From: Sphagnum compactum
Lineage: Eukaryota > Bryophyta > Sphagnopsida > Sphagnales
DNA: 64,000 nt
Reading direction: 5' to 3'
NCBI GenBank assembly: GCA_965153455.1
Contig: OZ234493.1
Coordinates: forward strand, 7,368,213 to 7,432,212
A program made the translations under genes and the position numbers. Shown here one piece after another: positions 57,010-64,000 of the stretch; within the stretch, counting starts at the first letter, position 1; each line of letters starts with the position of its first letter. Under the pieces are notes generated by a model that saw nothing but the letters and a program-made list of their open reading frames with translations, was not told where the DNA came from and did no database searches.

Positions 57010-57550
57010 TTCCAAAACAAGAACACAAGAATTAAGAATAAGAATACGAGGTGTGTAAGACCAACGTGAAAATAAATTTTTATTATGTTAACATATACAA
57101 ACATGAACATGAAAAGAACATGACAAGGTTATGGTGTAAAATCATGCCTAAGATTGGTGTTGAACAAATTGAAGGAAATGAAGGGTCTTACTCCTATTTA
57201 TACCCCTTTGGGGATTTAGCTCAAAGAAGTTTTCATGGAAGTCTATGTGTGCATTCGGTAAAAAAACTTCTTGAAAACCTTCCTAACTAAAAGTTGACTA
57301 TGAGTTAATTGAAATTTAATTTAAAATTAATTCAAATTTAATTAAGAGTCAACTGAAAATTAACTGGGGTTAATTATGAATTTATTAAAATTTAATTGGG
57401 ACTTAATTAAAAGTTAACTAAGAGTTAACTAAGAGTTAACTAGAAGTGAACTAAAAATGAACTACAATTTAATTAGAAGCTAACTGAAAGCAGATTAATT
57501 TAAACTACGAGTTAGATACATGTACATTACAAGTCATGGGTGAACATTCG
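57010..57550 (-). repeat. Putative LTR or promoter fragment, family R3, minus copy
   Basis: Read on the minus strand, it has the order seen at 23560-24070: TTAATTAA-type words, a GGGGTATAAATA box (near 57200), then TTGTTCAACACCAA. A solo LTR or truncated retroelement is the simplest reading. Confidence 0.5.
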
Positions 57551-60500
57551 AATGACGAACCCGATGACATTGTAATTTATGACGCCTAGCTTGGGGCCTT
57601 GTCCTACATATAATTCGATGTATAAGTTTCAAATTTTCATTTCTTATGATGTGATGTTATAATATATTTGTGCCAAATAAATGTAAATAATAATGTACTA
57701 AAAAATGCAAATATATTCCAAATTGAAATGATTTTTAATCTTTACAAAACTTTTAATTTTTATTAAATATTGTGATTCCATATGATTGAACTAAATTTAT
57801 GAACTATGTGAAGAGTTTTTTAAGGCAATGGCCATAAGTATATGATAAGAAATGTGAAATGGGCCATTTAAAAAAATTCCACTCCAAATAGTTTTTGGTT
57901 GATTAATTCAAACCCAAAACTAATGCAATCTAGTTTTTTTTAATAAAAATTTAATATTTATTTTAAATTTATCTTTTTCAAATAATATAACAATAATTTT
58001 GTGGAAATCAAAATATAAAACCTAAACACCAAAATTCAACACATTTTGAAAATGTATGCTTTTGATACATGTCATGAAAATGTCAAGTTGACCCCCTCAT
58101 AATGTGTTTTCACCCATTTGGCCTTTCTTATGAAGTACTCTAAAACCCACAATAAAATAAAAAACATTTGTTGAAATTTTGGTAAACAGAAAATTGTTCA
58201 AATTTTATAACTTTTTGAAAAAGCTTTAATCAACAAGTGTTTTGCATATGACAAAGGACTTTAAGAACATGGTCAAATCATTCCAAATTTAGAAGATTTC
58301 AACTTCACAAGCAGACAAACACAATTTCAAAAGATGAATAGAAAAAACATTGATTATAATCAATGGAGGTTTTCCAATGCAATAACATATAATTTTCATT
58401 ATTTGTCAACAATTGTTTTGGCTCCTTTTACTTTGAATACATTCATTTGTACATGGTATAAGGTTTACATATGGCAAAAGATTAGAGCTAAATCCAAGAA
58501 AATGTTTTTAGGCCTTCGGGTTCATGTGAAATCTTGTCCCTTGTCAAATCTTTTGCCTTCATATCACCCTTGAAAGTCAAAACAAATTAAAAGTTGCCAA
58601 TTAAAAGGAATTGGTCACATTCTTACTTACCATCTTTTAGAACTTAACCAACTAGTTTGGCATTACCCTTATAAGTAATGGGGATAAGTAATGGGGATAG
58701 TATACCAATGCCTTTTGAAGTTATCAAGTTGCCTTACTAGGTAAATTAACCCCTAGGCTGAAAATAACCCTTAAGCACAAAATAAATAATTAACCTCCTT
58801 TCACATTGTCTTTTATCATTTCCATGTTCCATTTCAAAGTCATTCAGAGGATTAAAAAACTAATATTTTTATATGGTTCATAATCAAATTTCATTTCAAC
58901 TGATTTATAATACACTTATGATTCAAAATAAATTTGTTCAGAATAAGCATCTTTAATGTTTAGAATGTTTAGAGGCCGGGCATGCATTTGTAGGATGTCA
59001 TATTTTGTTTCTTCTAATGAAGATTGTCCCTTTCAAGAATTCAAAGTTGCACCAAGAGTTTTGCAACATATCATTAAGAGGTTGAATCAAAAATTCTTTT
59101 CCCATTTGCAACACGTCTATGATTGTTATGAAATATTGATGACTTACAAAGAAAGACAAACTAAAAAGGTTCATAATCAAAATTTAGGATCATATGATTA
59201 GGGGAACATAACATAGAAGAAAAAAATGAAATGTGTGATGTTTTTCAATTTAAAATTCATTTGTTAATTGTTTGTGACATTGTATTTGCATTTGTCCTCC
59301 TCCTACAAGTTTAAAATCATAATCATTTCATTTGTTCCTCCTTACAAATACCTTAACATTTTTTTGCTTTACGTTGAATGTTTAAGGCCAAATCAATCTA
59401 CTCGCAAATCCTTAGTAAATTTGGGCCTTGTGAAAATGACATATTCACAAATTGTGTTTGTGTTTTTTGTTTCCATTCTCTTTTGCTCATAATTTGCATG
59501 ATTATTTCAATTTATTGCAACGACACAAATTTAAGGAATGTCAAACAAGAAGACCATTCATCAAGGTTATGTTTTATGTACAAAATAGTCACTTTAAAAA
59601 TGATTCACATAATAGAATGATTTACATAATAAAATGATATTCATAGAAAAATAATATTGTTGTCCCAACCTAAAAATTAATTTCAATTTTCTTCACATTT
59701 TATGGTTGTTTAAAAAAAGATGTCTACATCAAGCCTCCCTTATTAAAATTCCTCAAATATTATTTTTTCCATTGGTTGTGAAAAGAAAAGAAAAACATAC
59801 TTCATTAAACTCAAAATTTTAATCAAATTCATTTAATAAATTCAAGTAATTTCAACCACCATCCATATATAATGATACCATATAATTTGGGATACACCAT
59901 CAACCAAATGTATTTTCAAAACAAGGCATCATTAGTAACACACACCTACCATGTACATAAAATGCAATTCTCTTGCTAATTACACATGTATCTTGAACTA
60001 ATTCACATTTGTTTGTACAATTTGCAACAATAATTTCATAATGGCCTTAAACCCATGATTCATGTTGAATGCACACATGCACACATGCCCATTCCCACAC
60101 ATAGCAATCCCATTGAATCATGAACCTTGAGAAGGTACATGATGAATGTCATGCAAAACCAATGACATGTCGTCATTATTACAACAACTCATGATAAATG
60201 ATTGTATTATATTGCCTACACATATTGACAAATTAAAAACTTGCCAACAAGGTTCAACACCTACCAAACTAGTGGCCATATTAACATGCTTCAATTAAGG
60301 TCGATGTGCCAATGATAACAAGTGCACCCCTAACATTAAAATATTTAGATATTTACACATTCACACTTGTAGAGATGTTGTGTATTGATTGACACTTAGT
60401 TGATAATCAAAAGTCCCAAGATCTAATCACTCATTTGCACTTGTTAAATTACACTTCACATGAACCTATGGCAAGGATCCTAACAATTGTTCAATGCATT

Positions 60501-60980
60501 ACACTATGTAGGTGAAATATTGTGATACATGAGTTAACTACAAGACAATAATTCAATTACCCTTGGTATAATGGCAACCATGTCAACCCAAAGAATCAAA
60601 TTAACAACTTGAATATTACCAATTTAAATTTTGTATTATATTATCCCCTTTTTAAATGGCTAACATCATCACTAGCATTAATTAATTGATGTCAATGAAG
60701 GGTCTCATTTGCTCTTCCATCCAACCTTTTCTCCTTTCACTAACTAATGAACCAACACACATATTTATGACTATAAACATGAGGAAAACATTGCTTTACA
60801 TGCAGTATATAAGATTTCAACATGGAATTTGAAGCTTGAAAGGAATGAGATAACATTGAGAATAGTAACAAAACCAATGACCTTTCAAGTTATCCTTATC
60901 CATTGCACCATCATGATATTGTCCACCGAGATGAAATGCTAGTAAAACCCGGCATCGAAACCCACATGTAAGAATCAACA
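57551..60980. other. AT-rich intergenic DNA, nothing recognised
   Basis: Short reading frames (for example 58334-58573, 58956-59201, 59268-59492) are AT-driven and have no recognisable domain. An isolated 14-bp direct repeat (GATAAGTAATGGGG) occurs at about 58678-58700. Confidence 0.5.
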
Positions 60981-60981
60981 T

Positions 60982-61129
60982 CAACAAGAAAGGAAATTAA
61001 TGACGTTCAAAAGCTCAATGTAACAAATATGGCACAAAAAGATGCCATTATTCTCCAACAAGAAAGGAAATTAATGACGTTCAAAAGCTCAATGTAACAA
61101 ATATGGCACAAAAAGATGCCATTATTCTC
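60982..61129. repeat. Exact 74-bp tandem duplication
   Basis: 60982-61055 and 61056-61129 are identical by eye (each starts CAACAAGAAAGGAAATTAAT and ends ATTATTCTC). Perfect identity implies a very recent event. Confidence 0.9.
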
Positions 61130-64000
61130 CACCAAATAATTGTGGGAACTTCCAAATTATATTGATGTGCATGCACTTGGAAAACATTGAATGTGATTAA
61201 GGTCATGACACAACCAATGCATAATCAAATTGGGATTTTGTGGCATAGACCACCCACCCACCTCAATGATTTGCTTCTTGCAAATGTTGATGCCTAATGT
61301 TGCCTTTGTAGAGACTCCATCTTCTTGTAAAATATGAAATAACGCTTCTATCAAATGTAAATCCGCTCCTCAACAACATGGCCGACTATTCTCAATTGAT
61401 GTAACATACATTCATTGGACCTACATTGCTTTTCATACGACTGAACATTGCCTTATGGTACTTTGCCTCACTCACATCTCTTTTGGATCTAATGCACTTG
61501 CATCAAGCACTCCAACAATACAACTATTATAAACGGAGTTTAAACCCAAAGAATGATCACAAGTTTGCATTCTTCTAGTGAAAATTTGAGAAAAGATAAA
61601 CTCATGATGTTATGTCCATGGTGTGCTTGTAATGATGAAATTCAGACTCAAAAAAGAGTGTCATAGCTCACCACCATAGTTGTTGTGCCTCACTACTCCA
61701 TAGAAGAAAATATAAGGCAAGGAAAATAGAGTTGGAAAGTGATGTAAAATGTGAGCACAGGTGAGTGTTTTCAGAAAACACAAAACAATAAATCTGCTAA
61801 ATGGAAAGGGTTGACCAAGTATCTTATTGCCTTTCCAACTTGTTGGAGGCAAGTTAATTTCTGCTGATTGTTTTCAACTTGTGCTACTCAAACTAGTGTG
61901 TGTTTTCAATAGCAAACCTTCAGACAATGCTCTGAAGATCAATTGGTTTGAGACGTATTCTGATATGTCTCTATAACACAAGAACAAAAGGGCACATTTG
62001 GATGGCTACAGATGTGGGTCATTGCAAACAGCAATGACCCACCCACAAACCCACCCACCCATCCACAACAACAGAAAGCTGAAACCTCCTCCTCACAACA
62101 CGTTGTGTCTAGAGCTTAACCCAAGATTAAACCTTTGTTCCATGGAGAATTTTGATCTTGTGTTGGGGAAGTTTTGGAGTTTCAATCATTGCTTTCTTCC
62201 ATTGCTCCTCCTTTGTGAGTGGACTTATGGGGCTGGAGATGTAACCGTGTCACCAAAGGTTTAGGTGCCCTTGAGGTCCGATCAAACCCACGCACACAGA
62301 CATATCCTGCACACATCCCCGCATCCATCAACACACAGTCAACATTCCTGTATAGTTACTGCAGCTATGATCCTCCACATACCATGGAACAAACAGCAAT
62401 AGAAGGGCAAGAAAAAGCACATAACAAATAGAAGACTGAAATGGCTCCCTGATAGTATGTGATTTTCAGATGGTCTCCATGGTTCTGGACATCAATTAAA
62501 AATGTTACTACATGTAAATTACACAGAAGTAAACATAATGTCCACCACCCACATACAGGGCTCAGATGGAGGCAAATTAATTACAACCCACAATTTCCCT
62601 AAATAACAAAGACAAACCATCAATGGGTTTTTTTTCTTACATCTTCTTCATAAGTACTAAGACTTCATCAATACTTATGATAGAAGTCAACCTGACAAGG
62701 ATTGAGAGAATGTGCCAAAAAGAAGGTTATTGGTTATTTCAGATTTGACAACAGAACAGCAACCAATCAGCAAACATGAAAATGAAGGAAACCCAAACCC
62801 TAAACAAAAGAGGAAACAAGACAAAAAAACAAAAATTGAGGAGTTGTTTCAATGACAGCAAAAGGCATACACATGTTCAAGGACCTTCTGCAGCAGCAAC
62901 ATGTATAGTATTGACTATTGACCACATACCATAACATCCCCAATGACTTCGTCATTGGTTCAGGGCAAGGGGTGTATATTATTATCAAACATTAAACCAA
63001 CCCACTGAGTTCCTGTCACAAGAGTGGCAGTACTGGGAAAATTCAGCCATGAATTCATTACACTTATAACCATAAGGACCTTCCTGCTCCTAATGGTTAA
63101 GTCCAAGATCCCTCCTACTCCTACCAAATTGTGATCTCCATATGCTTAGGCTGATGATAAGGTTTGCCTCATGCTTTATGTTGGGTAGGGCCCATGGGTG
63201 TGGGGAACATTCTGGAGCCCCTCATTTTTCGAATGTCTCTGCCCTGGGGCTTTACCCTACACTTATGGCTTATGTTAATGTCAACGTCATACATTCCTAG
63301 CTTATAAAAAGGCTACTGCCCTGGAGGACCAAAATTAAATTTGTACTTCAAGTTACACCCAAAAATTTATGATGTTTTTGTCAAGTCTACTGGACATGGA
63401 TTAAAGTCTGTGGGTCTCTAGTTCCAGAAGTTAACAGCTGAACCCTAAACCCTAAACATGCGCTGGAAGAACTGATAACCGTACCATTCTACAGAAGACA
63501 AGGTTGGGAAACCCAAGTCCTTGAAACTGTTGGTGTTGTGATTGGACTTCCTCAGTTTCAGGTTCTAAATTTATACCACTGTTTACATTGAACCAATGGT
63601 TTTGGCAAAGAGGCAACAGGAATTGGAGAGGTGGGATCAACCCATCCTTCATTTCTCATGAGAGCACACACTTCAAATTCCGCAGCAATGAAACTACATA
63701 TTGAGACAGAGAAACACAAAATTAGGCGTGCAAGAAGTGTAACATACCTCGCCAAAAGCATGCTTGAATCTCCTGTGTTGTCATACCTGCACAACAATAG
63801 ATATCCACAAAACCCAAAAGCACAATTCATTCAATCTCGTTGGAACACATGACTGTGCACTCCCATATGGTTTACATACAGTGATATCTGGATTACAAAA
63901 ACACGTCCAAAGCAAAAGGAGAATATCCTCTCTGGATCTCAAGTTCTTATAAATGAACATTTTTCACTTTTATAATTTGTACAGAAACTCAAAGAAGGGG
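61130..64000. other. Right-edge region with a possible unresolved minus-strand gene
   Basis: From about 61980 composition becomes less AT-rich. Minus-strand segments bounded by plausible splice sites include 63785-63750 (YDNTGDSSMLLAR) and about 63690-63610 (FEVCALMRNEGWVDPT). A possible last exon ending at the TGA near 62187 reads RAPKPLVTRLHLQPHKS. A telobox lies at about 63441-63456. I could not join these in phase or name a family. If real, the gene extends beyond the window. Confidence 0.3.

Noticed and set aside
1-64000. CRISPR arrays, rRNA or tRNA genes, bacterial operons
   Set aside because: The repeats lack regular unique spacers, the genes have spliceosomal introns, and I saw no tRNA A/B box pair with a cloverleaf or rRNA-like sequence.

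Overview
The window looks like nuclear DNA of a streptophyte (land plant or close algal relative). It has intron-rich genes with GT-AG junctions, plant-type telobox motifs (AAACCCTAA), two genes of the plant small-RNA-degrading-nuclease (SDN) family, a Ty3/gypsy retrotransposon, and long AT-rich, repeat-filled intergenic DNA. Most introns are short (about 70-300 bp). A GcvR-like double-ACT protein and a DUF427 protein, together with a retroelement that carries a DNA methyltransferase, make me lean towards a non-flowering lineage (bryophyte, lycophyte, fern or streptophyte alga). That placement is inference, not something the sequence proves.

Layout. 1-4.2 kb: AT-rich intergenic DNA with hairpins and an interstitial telomere-like tract. 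4.26-8.63 kb (-): AFG1-like mitochondrial AAA-type ATPase, 14 coding exons. 9.9-15 kb: minisatellite and dispersed repeats. 16.03-17.83 kb (-): ENY2/SUS1-like subunit of SAGA and TREX-2, 4 exons. 18.9-24.7 kb: tandem repeats, a short-motif array arranged as two opposed arms, and a 506-bp terminal-inverted-repeat element. 24.70-31.13 kb: an LTR-retrotransposon-like element whose polyprotein carries a cytosine-5 DNA methyltransferase domain upstream of reverse transcriptase and a PHD finger downstream of integrase. 32.47-35.29 kb (+): double-ACT GcvR-like protein. 36.93-41.43 kb (-) and 42.41-45.85 kb (-): two tandem SDN paralogues. 46.13-46.63 kb (+): small DUF2279/YfiM-like membrane protein. 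47.32-47.72 kb (-): DUF427 protein. 51.34-54.15 kb (+): CutA. 54.2-64 kb: mostly AT-rich repeats, with one possible but unresolved gene near the right edge.

The host genes are unrelated housekeeping genes (mitochondrial quality control, transcription/mRNA export, small-RNA turnover, metal-tolerance-type protein) and do not form a pathway. The two SDN genes are a tandem duplication in which the upstream copy has lost three of its catalytic positions. The most striking object is the retrotransposon: it joins a DNA-methylation writer and a chromatin-reader finger to RT-RNaseH-integrase. This copy is broken by a few frameshifts and stop codons and its two ends do not match as LTRs. All exon models were built by hand from splice signals, reading phase and remembered family conservation; no search or alignment program was run.
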